From: Flavobacteriales bacterium
GTDB taxonomy: Bacteria; Bacteroidota; Bacteroidia; Flavobacteriales; Flavobacteriaceae
Length of the DNA: 6,404 nt
Reading direction: 5' to 3'
Assembly (NCBI GenBank): GCA_015494775.1
Contig: WGAP01000118.1
Span: 1-6,404 of the forward strand
Shown here: positions 1-6,404 of the stretch, piece by piece
Layout: each line of letters starts with the position of its first letter
How positions within the stretch are numbered: position 1 is the first letter of the stretch
The notes under the pieces: model-generated
What the model was told of the DNA's origin: nothing
Seen by the model: the letters and a program-made list of their open reading frames with translations, nothing else
Databases searched by the model: none
Translations under genes and position numbers: made by a program

Positions 1-590
1 GACCCTCGGGTAGCGGCAAAACCACCTTGCTCAACATTATCGGGGGCTTGGACAGTCCCACGAGCGGCAAGGTCATCATTGACGGACACGACATCACCGG
101 TTGGCCGGAAAACAAATTGATTGACTTCCGCTTGCATCATATCGGCTTTGTGTTTCAGGCATACAACCTGATTCCGGTGCTGTCGGCTTATGAAAACGCC
201 GAATTTATCATGCTGCTTCAAGGGCGTCCCGAAGCCGAACGCCGCGAGCGGGTAACCAAACTACTGACCGATGTGGGATTGGAAAAACAACTCGACAAAC
301 GTCCGGCGCAAATGTCCGGCGGGCAACAGCAACGCGTGGCGGTGGCACGGGCATTGGCGAGCAAACCCAAATTTGTCCTCGCCGACGAACCCACCGCCAA
401 TCTCGACAGTAAATCCACCGCCCAACTCCTGGATATTATGAAAAAACTCAACGAAGAAGAAGGCGTTACCTTTATCTTTTCCACCCACGACCAACGGGTG
501 ATTGACCGTGCCAAGCGAATCATCACCCTGGACGACGGAAAAATCATCTCCGATGTAACCCGAGAACCCGTTAAAAGCGAAAAAAGATGA
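1..590 (+). CDS. ABC exporter ATP-binding protein, LolD/MacB type (5' partial)
   Basis: This is the cytoplasmic ATPase of an ABC transporter. The reading frame is already open at base 3 and starts inside the Walker A motif (PSGSGKTT, bases 3-26), so roughly 35-40 N-terminal residues lie outside the window; the TTG at 27 is an internal Leu codon, not the start. In order follow the Q-loop (GFVFQAYN, Gln at 156-158), the signature MSGGQQQRVAVARAL (from 312; Met replaces the usual Leu), Walker B FVLADE with D-loop NLD (372-407), and the switch His in STHD (486-488). The GxVFQxxNLIP stretch and short length suit the LolD/MacB/FtsE-like group, which couples ATP hydrolysis to a permease with a large periplasmic domain acting on lipoproteins or envelope substrates, rather than a nutrient importer. 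The gene overlaps the next one by ATGA. The permease is presumably upstream. Substrate unknown; the family call is firm, the subfamily moderately so. Confidence 0.95.
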   Translation, partial: PSGSGKTTLLNIIGGLDSPTSGKVIIDGHDITGWPENKLIDFRLHHIGFVFQAYNLIPVLSAYENAEFIMLLQGRPEAERRERVTKLLTDVGLEKQLDKRPAQMSGGQQQRVAVARALASKPKFVLADEPTANLDSKSTAQLLDIMKKLNEEEGVTFIFSTHDQRVIDRAKRIITLDDGKIISDVTREPVKSEKR

Positions 591-1732
591 AACGGCTGTT
601 GGTTTTTCTCTGTTTTATCACCGGTTTGACGGCTTTTGCCCAAGACGGTCAAAATTGGTGGGAAAAACACATTGAACTCGGCGGATATATCAAATATCTC
701 AACACCGTGAATTTTCACGACGGGCGGGATTTACTGACCGATAATCTTTGGCATAACCGGGTTCATTTCAGTTATTATGTCAATGACCGAATCACCCTTC
801 ATGCCGGTTTACGCAATCGCGTGTTCTACGGCGATTTGATTAAAAATGCTTTTTACCGCCAAAGTTTGACCCAAGACGAAGGGATGTTCAATCTTTCCCG
901 AAAAGTAACAGATGAACCCAATATTTTGATGGTGAGTAATTTAGACCGGCTCAATATGGATTTTACCTATCAAAATTGGGAATTGACCGTAGGACGCCAA
1001 CGCATCAATTGGGGAAAAAATTTGGTTTGGAACCCCAACGACCTGTTTAATACTGCCAATTTTCTCGATATGGATTACGAAGAAAAACCCGGCACCGATG
1101 CCTTGCGCTTGCGTTATAACGTGGGTGAAATGTCGCAAATAGATGCGGCTTACACCTCCGACCGGACATTTGACGCCGAAAAAAGCATACTGGCATTGGC
1201 TTTTCATTCGGTTTACAAATCCTATGATTATCAATTGATTGCGGCGAAATATTTGAAGAGCTATATGCTCGGATTGGGATGGGAAGGCAATCTGAAAAAT
1301 TTCGGATTTAAGGGCGAAGGCAGTTACTTTATCGACGATGATAAAAAAACTTTTGTCGGCAGTATTTCCTTGGATTATGCCTTTCAAAACGGCATAGATT
1401 GGATGATTTCCGGCTTGTATAACGGCGGCTTTGACTCCGACCATCCGCAGGCGGTTTTAAACCTTTTAGACACGCGTTTAGATGCCAAAAATTTATTTCC
1501 TTCCCGCTGGGCGTTTTACAACCGGTTTGGCGGCCATTTCGGTCCGGCTTGGCGATGGTCGTTCGGGGCGGTTTACGGCACGCAAAACAAGTTTACGATA
1601 CTGATTCCGCAAATTCAATACAGCATTGCCGACAACTGGGAAACGGATGTTTTCGTCCTGTCCTTCTTTGCGGATATCCCCGGTATGCAACAAAGGAACA
1701 TGCTTACCTTCCGGTTGCGGTATAGTTTCTGA
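587..1732 (+). CDS. Outer-membrane beta-barrel protein linked to an ABC exporter
   Basis: This 381-residue protein has an N-terminal signal peptide (MKRLLVFLCFITGLTAFA, likely cut after Ala18). Nearly all the rest consists of alternating polar/aromatic segments typical of transmembrane beta strands, and it ends in an aromatic-rich strand closing on Phe (FRLRYSF), the usual signal recognised by the Bam machinery. A conspicuous conserved-looking block at residues 132-175 reads VGRQRINWG, then VWNPNDLFN, then DYEEKPGTDALRLRY; I recall similar blocks in porin-like outer-membrane proteins of the DUF1302/alginate-export type, but cannot confirm the family. The start ATG overlaps the stop of the ATPase gene (ATGA) and there is no clear ribosome-binding site, so translational coupling is likely. 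It ends in tandem stops, TGATGA. The context suggests an outer-membrane partner or client of the transporter. Barrel assignment is fairly sure; substrate and exact role are unknown. Confidence 0.85.
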   Translation: MKRLLVFLCFITGLTAFAQDGQNWWEKHIELGGYIKYLNTVNFHDGRDLLTDNLWHNRVHFSYYVNDRITLHAGLRNRVFYGDLIKNAFYRQSLTQDEGMFNLSRKVTDEPNILMVSNLDRLNMDFTYQNWELTVGRQRINWGKNLVWNPNDLFNTANFLDMDYEEKPGTDALRLRYNVGEMSQIDAAYTSDRTFDAEKSILALAFHSVYKSYDYQLIAAKYLKSYMLGLGWEGNLKNFGFKGEGSYFIDDDKKTFVGSISLDYAFQNGIDWMISGLYNGGFDSDHPQAVLNLLDTRLDAKNLFPSRWAFYNRFGGHFGPAWRWSFGAVYGTQNKFTILIPQIQYSIADNWETDVFVLSFFADIPGMQQRNMLTFRLRYSF

Positions 1733-1869
1733 TGATACAAGCATCCCCGGCGAAGCGGATTTTTAACTGTTGCAAACGGCTAATTTGTGATGAAAACTGC
1801 CGTCGGGGGCATAGGCACCGAAGGAGCAAGGGCTAAACATCGACCTGCAAAAAATCATAATAAACAACT

Positions 1870-1893
1870 TCCGGCAGGTATAGGCCTGCCGGA
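1870..1893 (-). terminator. Perfect 9-bp hairpin between convergent genes
   Basis: TCCGGCAGG and CCTGCCGGA form a perfect 9-bp GC-rich stem around the 6-base loop TATAGG. It lies 44 bases past the stop of the minus-strand surface-protein gene and 138 bases past the stop of the plus-strand barrel gene. Read on the minus strand it is followed by T-rich sequence (GTTGTTTATTATGATTTTTT), so it fits best as the terminator of the surface-protein gene. On the plus strand no T run follows, so bidirectional use is possible but weaker. The rest of the 204-base spacer holds no gene I can support. Confidence 0.6.
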
Positions 1894-1936
1894 TGTGTTA
1901 TATGAATAGAAAATTTCTGTCAGTCAAAAGATTTAT

Positions 1937-3448
1937 TTATTCGGTGTAGTGGACTTCTATGGCTTTGATGGATGTATGGTTATCTCCTGTCCAATCATTT
2001 TTATCTACTTCGAAAAAATAATCGAAATTATGAGAGATAACAATTGGCGTAGCAAAATTTATTGTTGTGGAATGAGATGTATAGTCCCCTGTTGTAGAGG
2101 CAATATTATACGGAGAATTTGTTTGCGTTATTTGCTCCCGTAGAAAATAAAAATGGAAATCTTGTTTAAAACTAGGCATTCTATAATGAAATGTTATACT
2201 TGTGATTTTCGCCCCTTCGGGTAACCTAAGTGGGAAATACATTCGTCGATTTCCGGAATTATTAAAATATGCACCATACTGAAAATCCTTCACCAAATGT
2301 GGTTCATCAGTCGGATTTGTTGTTTTTGCATCCAATGGACCAATTATCAGTATCTTATCGGTGTTCAACACGTCTTCCCAATGTGCCTTGCCGCTGGCAT
2401 CGGAAACCAAAACTTTCCCGGCGCCTTGGGTGCCGTCTTTAATGGCCAAGCTACCGTTTATGGTAAGTGCATTGTTGGCAAAATCGCCGTAAATCAAAGG
2501 GGTTGCAGTACTGGAATTATCAATGTACAATTTGTTTGAACCATGCTCATTAATCCCGGCCGAATACCCGATAAAAATATTCCCCGAACCCGTTGCATCC
2601 CTTCCGCTCTCGGCTCCGATTATCACATTGTTTATTCCTGTAACACTTTTTCCCGCAAGGTAACCAACAAATACATTTCCTCCGGCATTATTATTAAATC
2701 CGGCTTGTTCACCAACGGCTACATTATTGGTTCCGGTACTTAAATGGTGTAATGCCATGTTTCCCAGACCTATGGAATGATTCAACACCCTAGCATCCGA
2801 CAAATCGTTTAAAGCGTGTACATCATCGGTGGTGTCGGTGTCCCAACCGGCAAATGTTACGTTGTTTCCATTGCTGATTGCCAATTGATTGCCCGTAAGT
2901 GTCAAGGTTTGCAATTCGTTGGACGGGTCATGGTCGGCATCGTCGGGACTTTTAATGTAGCCCATGGCCGCAATATCCGCATCGGTGAGGTGGGTATCAT
3001 CATCCCCGTCCGAAAGGCCGGGCGGAATGTTGGTCAGGTCGTTGAAATCTCCGCTAAACACGTTACCGGCCTTGTCGGCATATTTGGCATAGGGCACCCA
3101 TTTGAATTCCGACATACCGAAATTTTGGAAACCACTGCCGGTGTCCAACTCCGTTTTGAGGAAATAAGTATGTGCGCCCCAGTCGATAGTGGAAAAATCA
3201 CCTGAAATAACCGTGCCTTCGCCGATATGGAACCCGATAATGCCGTTGGCATCGGTGGTACCGGTTTGCACTTCCTGATAAACACTCGTGGAACCGTTTT
3301 CCAATATGGTAAAACGCATGCTCACGGACTGATTGGCAAGCACCGTTCCGTTTTGGCTGATAACGGCCTTGTAGTTGAATCCGCCATTTTGACTCCAAAG
3401 CAGGCCGGCGGAAAACATAAGAATGAAAAGAAGGTATAACTTTTTCAT
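1937..3448 (-). CDS. Secreted surface protein with YadA-head/tail-fibre-like repeats
   Basis: This 503-residue exported protein of unknown function starts with a signal peptide (MKKLYLLFILMFSAGLLWS, cleavage near Gln20). Residues about 21-125 form a beta-rich module (FNYKAVISQNGTVLANQSVSMRF onward to WVPYAKYADKAG) that I associate with Bacteroidota surface proteins. Residues 147-180 are Asp-rich (SDGDDDTHLTDADIAAMGYI, then SPDDADHDPSNELQ). Residues 224-304 hold about five short repeats with the pattern NxxxGxxAG, like the left-handed beta-roll of trimeric adhesin heads. NKLYIDNSS, then GAGKVLVSDASGKAHWED (306-359), resemble the segment that often precedes a tail-fibre chaperone domain. No peptidase-S74-type chaperone follows; residues 362-503 are instead an unrecognised beta-rich domain ending EVHYTE. 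I see no transmembrane anchor, lipobox or obvious type IX sorting domain. The gene has its own likely promoter. Adhesin or surface-fibre function is inference. Confidence 0.85.
   Translation of the reverse strand: MKKLYLLFILMFSAGLLWSQNGGFNYKAVISQNGTVLANQSVSMRFTILENGSTSVYQEVQTGTTDANGIIGFHIGEGTVISGDFSTIDWGAHTYFLKTELDTGSGFQNFGMSEFKWVPYAKYADKAGNVFSGDFNDLTNIPPGLSDGDDDTHLTDADIAAMGYIKSPDDADHDPSNELQTLTLTGNQLAISNGNNVTFAGWDTDTTDDVHALNDLSDARVLNHSIGLGNMALHHLSTGTNNVAVGEQAGFNNNAGGNVFVGYLAGKSVTGINNVIIGAESGRDATGSGNIFIGYSAGINEHGSNKLYIDNSSTATPLIYGDFANNALTINGSLAIKDGTQGAGKVLVSDASGKAHWEDVLNTDKILIIGPLDAKTTNPTDEPHLVKDFQYGAYFNNSGNRRMYFPLRLPEGAKITSITFHYRMPSFKQDFHFYFLREQITQTNSPYNIASTTGDYTSHSTTINFATPIVISHNFDYFFEVDKNDWTGDNHTSIKAIEVHYTE
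2537..2779 (-). repeat. In-frame tandem adhesin-head repeats in the surface protein
   Basis: Residues 224-304 of the surface protein comprise consecutive units: HSIGLGNMALHHLSTGT, NNVAVGEQAGFNNNAGG, NVFVGYLAGKSVTGI, NNVIIGAESGRDATGSG and NIFIGYSAGINEHGS. Lengths alternate 17, 17, 15, 17, 15 residues, and each carries the core (N)xhxhGxx(A/S)G, where h is hydrophobic. In the YadA-head family such units each form one coil of a trimeric left-handed beta roll; that fold is inferred here. The copies differ considerably at the protein level, so this is an old rather than a recent expansion. Confidence 0.75.
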
Positions 3449-3468
3449 GGCAGTATGGTTTTATGCGA

Positions 3469-3499
3469 ACAATATATAAAAATTTTCCTGAAAAACAAA
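3469..3499 (-). promoter_or_regulatory. Bacteroidota-type promoter for the surface-protein gene
   Basis: On the minus strand, TTTG (3496-3499) is followed after 19 bases by TATATTGT (3469-3476). This resembles the Bacteroidota sigma-ABfr arrangement of a -33 TTTG and a -7 TAnnTTTG, the -7 box matching 4 of the 6 fixed positions (TA and the first two Ts). The ATG of the surface-protein gene starts 20 bases downstream of the -7 box, giving a very short leader without a Shine-Dalgarno sequence, as is usual in this phylum. Confidence 0.5.
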
Positions 3500-3509
3500 C
3501 GACTTTTTA

Positions 3510-3540
3510 TTGAATATTTTAATTTAACACGCTATTTTTG
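3510..3540 (+). promoter_or_regulatory. Possible plus-strand Bacteroidota-type promoter
   Basis: TTG (3510-3512) and TATTTTTG (3533-3540), an exact match to the -7 consensus TAnnTTTG, lie 20 bases apart on the plus strand. Transcription from here would enter the palindrome and then the GC-rich hairpin block, where I find no convincing protein gene. In such AT-rich sequence a match can arise by chance, so this is only a candidate. Confidence 0.3.
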
Positions 3541-3558
3541 TAAAGAATTTAATTTATT

Positions 3559-3574
3559 AAAATTTATAAATTTT
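3559..3574. repeat. 16-bp perfect AT palindrome
   Basis: AAAATTTATAAATTTT is identical to its own reverse complement. It overlaps a near-tandem pair of 10-mers, AATTTATTAA (3551-3560) and AATTTATAAA (3561-3570). It sits 60-75 bases upstream of the proposed -33 element of the surface-protein gene. It could be an operator, but AT-rich spacers yield palindromes easily. Confidence 0.4.
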
Positions 3575-3693
3575 GACTGTATGCCACGATTCATTTTAAT
3601 ATTCCATTATCAAATTCCGCATAATGCGAAGTAATATCGAAAATTGAGCCGGGACGGCACCGCCGGCCCGGCGATTTCCCGAGCAGACCAAGT

Positions 3694-3710
3694 CCGCTGC
3701 GTAGCAGCGG
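3694..3710. repeat. Perfect 7-bp hairpin CCGCTGC-GTA-GCAGCGG
   Basis: A perfect 7-bp GC-rich stem with a 3-base loop, the cleanest hairpin of the GC-rich block. No T run follows on either strand, so it does not look like an intrinsic terminator. Confidence 0.7.
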
Positions 3711-3800
3711 CTAAGGGCTGCGAGGGTTGCGGAGCAAGACCAAAGGGCTTGCGGAGCAGGCGAAGAAGACCACAGCCGCCGAGCGAAGCGAGGCGGCAAA

Positions 3801-3814
3801 GGGCTTCGGAGCCC
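3801..3814. repeat. Perfect hairpin GGGCT-TCGG-AGCCC
   Basis: A 5-bp stem closes a TCGG loop. The half-site GGGCTT/CGGAGC recurs at 3745-3757, where a G is inserted in the middle, which suggests that stems in this block derive from one another. Confidence 0.65.
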
Positions 3815-3968
3815 GCGAAACAAGACAAGGCGCGGCTCTTGGCGTTGGCACACGGAAGCCGCCGGCTTGTGGAGCCGCCGAGGAAACCGAAGGGTTCCGA
3901 AGCCTGCAAATCTATTCCACATCGACAAAGGCGTAGGGCCCGGTGTGTTGAAAAAATAAAAAAACCTA

Positions 3969-6404
3969 TTACGGATCCACATTTACCGCCAAGCGCACAT
4001 TGCGATAGTGGGGAACGGCCCGGAAATTATGCACGATTTTGCGCAGCATTTCGCGTTGGCGGCGGTCGGAGCGGGTGGGATCCAATTTGACCAAAATCTC
4101 CTTGATGTAATCGTTTCGGATTTTATAAACCGCCGGTTCCGAAGGGCCCAACACGCCGGGAAAATAGGCCTTCAAGGCCTTGGCCAACCAGTCCGATGAG
4201 CGGTTGAGGTTTTCTGGGTTGCGGGCTTTGAGTTCCAAGCGTACCATTTTGTAAAACGGCGGATAGCGGAAAAGTTCACGCTCGGCGATTTCTTTTTGGA
4301 AAAATCCGGAATAGTCGTGCCGGAGTACCAGGTCCAAAACCGGATGACGGGTTTCGTAGGCCTGAATGAGCATTTGTCCGCGGCGTTGCCGGCGTCCGGT
4401 ACGGCCCGCGATTTGGGTGAGCAGTTGAAAAGCCCGTTCGTGGGCACGGAAATCGGGCCGGGCAATCAATTGGTCGGCGCTGACAATCACGGCCAAGGCC
4501 AACAAGCTGAAATCCAAACCTTTGGTCATCATTTGGGTGCCTACGAGAATATCGAATTCGTGGCGGCGAAAACTTTCGATGATTTCTTCGAGGGCGCGCT
4601 TGCGTCGCATACTGTCGGCATCCATGCGGCGGATGCGGTAGGAGGGGAAAATTTCCTGCAATTCGTCGGTGATTTTTTGGGTTCCGCGGCCCAAAATATC
4701 CAATTCGGTACTGCCGCAGGCCCGGCAACGGTGCTGCACCGGCATTCGATAGCCGCAGTAGTGGCATTGCAAACTTTGGTCGTGCCGGTGGTAGGTAAGC
4801 GGCACCGAGCAGTGGGGACAATGTTCGATATGGCCGCATTTTTTGCACACGGTTACGGGTGCATAACCGCGGCGGTTGATAAACACCATGGCTTGAAGTC
4901 CGTCGGTTACCGTTTGGCGGATAGCATCCAGGGTTTCGGAAGCAAAGGAATGTTTCATCCGGCCTTCGGAATAGGCCTTTTTGAGGTCCACGATTTGAAT
5001 TTCGGGGTCGGGGGCGCTATGGAATTTGGTATGCAATTCCACCAGGGCGTATTTTCCTTGGCGGGCATTGTGATAGCTTTCCACCGAAGGTGTGGCACTA
5101 CCCAGGAGCAAGCGGGCGCCGGTGTAGCGGGCCAGCACGGTGGCCATATCGCGGGCTTGATAAAAAGGTTGATGGAAATATTCCTTGTAGGACGAGTCGT
5201 GTTCTTCGTCCACCACAATCAGGTCCAAGGCCGTAAACGGCAAAAACAAAGCCGAGCGCGTGCCTATGACCAAACGGGCCTGCGGGTCGTTGTGCAACAC
5301 ATGGCGCCAAATTTCGTAACGTTCCATCGGCGTGTAGCGCGAATGATACACGGCCACGCTATTGCCGAAGCGTTCGCGAATGCGGGCCACCATTTGCGTA
5401 GTGAGCGCAATTTCGGGCAGCATGTAAAGCACCTGGCGGCCGCTTTGCAGGACGTTGTCAATCAGGTTGAGATAGATTTCGGTTTTGCCGGCGGCCGTTA
5501 CGCCGTGCAACAGGACGGGACGACCGGTTTCCCACCGGTCGATGATTTGCTGCCGGGCCTTTTCCTGTGCGGCATTAAGGCGGGGAACGGGCCGGGCGTT
5601 GTCGTCGAACACCTGGCGGTCAACGGGCACCTTGATTTCGCGGAAAATACCTTTGTCGGTCAAGGCCTTGATGACGGCCTGCGAAAAACGTTCGGTCAAA
5701 ACTTTTTTGGGTACCGGATGCCGGCGGGGTAAGTATTGGCTGTAAAAAAACAAAACGGCTTCCTTTTGCTTGACCGCACGGGACGAAATATCTTTGAGAA
5801 TATTTTCCACGGCCCGTTCGTCGTCGGTGTCGATATAACTGACCAAGCGGGGTTTGTAGCGTTCGCGCACGCGCGCTTGCAAATCCACCAGTCCGTGGTC
5901 GGCAAGCCAATGGATGATTTTGAGTGTACGGGCTTTGTTTTTGCTCCGTTGCACCAAGTCTTTTATGCCCGTGCCGAGCCGGTCGTCCAGGGCATTGAGT
6001 ATGGCGCGGGCTTCGGGAAAATCATCCAAGGCCGAAAGGTCGGCATCGGAGCGGCGTATCAGGTAATGTTCGCCGTCGAGCAGGAAACTTACGGGCAAGG
6101 CCACGCGAAGCACGCTGCCCATGGGTGTGATGTAGTAGTAGGACAGAAATTCGTAGAATTTCCATGCGGTGTCGGTGAGCACGGGTTCATCGTCCAGGAT
6201 TTGCAGGATGGGTTTGGTTTCGAAATAGCCCGGCGGATTGCGGTGTTTGCGTGCCACGATGCCCGTGTGAATTTTCCGCTTGCCGAATTCCACCGCCACG
6301 CGCATACCGCGCCGGAGCCGTTGATATTCATCGGCCGAGCAATGGTAGGTGTAGGTTTCGTCGATGGAAACCGGCAAATAGACATCCACAAAGTAGCCGG
6401 ACAC
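3969..6404 (-). CDS. priA: PriA, primosomal replication-restart helicase (start at window edge)
   Basis: PriA is a 3'-to-5' superfamily 2 DNA helicase that recognises stalled or repaired forks and starts reloading of the replicative helicase. Of 811 visible residues, 1-100 form the 3'-DNA-binding domain (YFVDVYLPVSIDETYTY, GMRVAVEFGKRKIHTGIV), followed by a winged-helix region. Helicase motifs are Walker A GVTAAGKT (301-308), DEEH (399-402), GSATPS (435-440), GTQMMTKGLDF (622-632) and QIAGRTGRR (664-672). The inserted zinc-binding region has all eight cysteines: 520, 523, 529, 532, 547, 550, 560 and 563. The C-terminal domain ends NVRLAVNVDP. Length is close to full for Bacteroidota PriA. The first codon, GTG at 6402-6404, coincides with the window edge, so it may be the start or an internal Val. 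After the stop the minus strand has a T-rich run (TTTTTTTATTTTTT, complement of 3951-3964), but no strong stem precedes it. Confidence 0.97.
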   Translation of the reverse strand: MSGYFVDVYLPVSIDETYTYHCSADEYQRLRRGMRVAVEFGKRKIHTGIVARKHRNPPGYFETKPILQILDDEPVLTDTAWKFYEFLSYYYITPMGSVLRVALPVSFLLDGEHYLIRRSDADLSALDDFPEARAILNALDDRLGTGIKDLVQRSKNKARTLKIIHWLADHGLVDLQARVRERYKPRLVSYIDTDDERAVENILKDISSRAVKQKEAVLFFYSQYLPRRHPVPKKVLTERFSQAVIKALTDKGIFREIKVPVDRQVFDDNARPVPRLNAAQEKARQQIIDRWETGRPVLLHGVTAAGKTEIYLNLIDNVLQSGRQVLYMLPEIALTTQMVARIRERFGNSVAVYHSRYTPMERYEIWRHVLHNDPQARLVIGTRSALFLPFTALDLIVVDEEHDSSYKEYFHQPFYQARDMATVLARYTGARLLLGSATPSVESYHNARQGKYALVELHTKFHSAPDPEIQIVDLKKAYSEGRMKHSFASETLDAIRQTVTDGLQAMVFINRRGYAPVTVCKKCGHIEHCPHCSVPLTYHRHDQSLQCHYCGYRMPVQHRCRACGSTELDILGRGTQKITDELQEIFPSYRIRRMDADSMRRKRALEEIIESFRRHEFDILVGTQMMTKGLDFSLLALAVIVSADQLIARPDFRAHERAFQLLTQIAGRTGRRQRRGQMLIQAYETRHPVLDLVLRHDYSGFFQKEIAERELFRYPPFYKMVRLELKARNPENLNRSSDWLAKALKAYFPGVLGPSEPAVYKIRNDYIKEILVKLDPTRSDRRQREMLRKIVHNFRAVPHYRNVRLAVNVDP

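Larger units (their letters stand above)
3648..3943. repeat. GC-rich intergenic block of hairpins and degenerate repeats
   Basis: About 300 bases at roughly 65% GC directly abut an AT-rich spacer of about 21% GC. Clear stems are GCCGGG/CCCGGC enclosing CGGC/GCCG (3648-3672), CCGCTGC-GTA-GCAGCGG (3694-3710), GCCGCC/GGCGGC around GAGCGAAGCGA (3775-3797), GGGCT-TCGG-AGCCC (3801-3814) and AAGCC-GCC-GGCTT (3856-3868). Short direct repeats interleave: TTGCGGAGCA at 3727-3736 and 3749-3758; AAAGGGCTTGCGGAGC (3742-3757) against AAAGGGCTTCGGAGC (3798-3812); and an AGACCAA-like box near 3685, 3737, 3767 and 3822. The block remains open in several frames on both strands only because it lacks AT-rich stop codons; the encoded peptides are low-complexity with no recognisable domain. 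It is best read as an interspersed repeat element or a structured non-coding locus. No terminal repeats or transposase suggest an insertion sequence. Confidence 0.7.

Noticed and set aside
27..29. TTG as start codon of the ATPase gene.
   Set aside because: The frame is open upstream and those codons encode the Walker A residues PSGSGKTT, so the gene begins before the window.
3648..3943. CRISPR array, tRNA, or insertion sequence.
   Set aside because: Repeats are short, degenerate and irregularly spaced; there is no cloverleaf, transposase or flanking terminal repeat.
3951..3964. T-rich run after the priA stop as an intrinsic terminator.
   Set aside because: No stable stem immediately precedes it on the minus strand; only the short palindrome GGATCC is nearby.
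3644..4090. A 148-residue plus-strand open frame across the GC-rich block, and comparable minus-strand frames at 3596-3982 and 3610-3909.
   Set aside because: They run through hairpins and repeats on both strands, encode low-complexity Arg/Ala/Pro-rich peptides without a domain or signal peptide, and some overlap the priA 3' end. High GC explains the missing stops.
4296..5732. A 478-residue plus-strand open frame opposite priA.
   Set aside because: It is antisense to the unmistakable helicase and zinc motifs of PriA, and shows no domain of its own. It is a shadow of GC-rich codon use.

Overview
This window looks like a piece of a Bacteroidota chromosome. Three things point there: both exported proteins have short N-terminal signal peptides of the kind common in that phylum; genes lack Shine-Dalgarno sequences, while TTTG / TAnnTTTG-type promoter elements occur; and the 503-residue surface protein has an architecture typical of Flavobacteriia and related Bacteroidota. 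The genus cannot be fixed from the sequence alone. The window holds four protein genes, two of them cut by its edges.

Layout. Positions 1-590 (+) hold most of an ABC exporter ATPase of the LolD/MacB type, cut at its 5' end within the Walker A motif. It overlaps by 4 bases (ATGA) a gene at 587-1732 (+) for an outer-membrane beta-barrel protein. The two look translationally coupled and probably belong to one envelope export or lipoprotein-handling operon whose permease lies outside the window. A 204-base spacer (1733-1936) carries a perfect 9-bp hairpin between the convergent genes. Positions 1937-3448 (-) encode a secreted protein with YadA-head/tail-fibre-like repeats and an unrecognised C-terminal domain. 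Positions 3969-6404 (-) encode PriA, the replication-restart helicase, essentially complete; its start lies at or just beyond the right edge.

The least ordinary part is the 520-base gap between the surface protein and priA. It splits into an AT-rich half (about 21% GC over 3451-3600), with a good promoter for the surface-protein gene, a possible opposite promoter and a 16-bp perfect palindrome, and a GC-rich half (about 65% GC over 3641-3940). The GC-rich half is packed with short perfect hairpins and degenerate direct repeats. It has no convincing gene, although it stays open in several frames on both strands. It is best read as an intergenic repeat element or structured non-coding locus.

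I do not see a clear new defence, mobile or metabolic system here. The best leads are the GC-rich hairpin cluster, the ABC ATPase/outer-membrane barrel pairing and the C-terminal domain of the surface protein.
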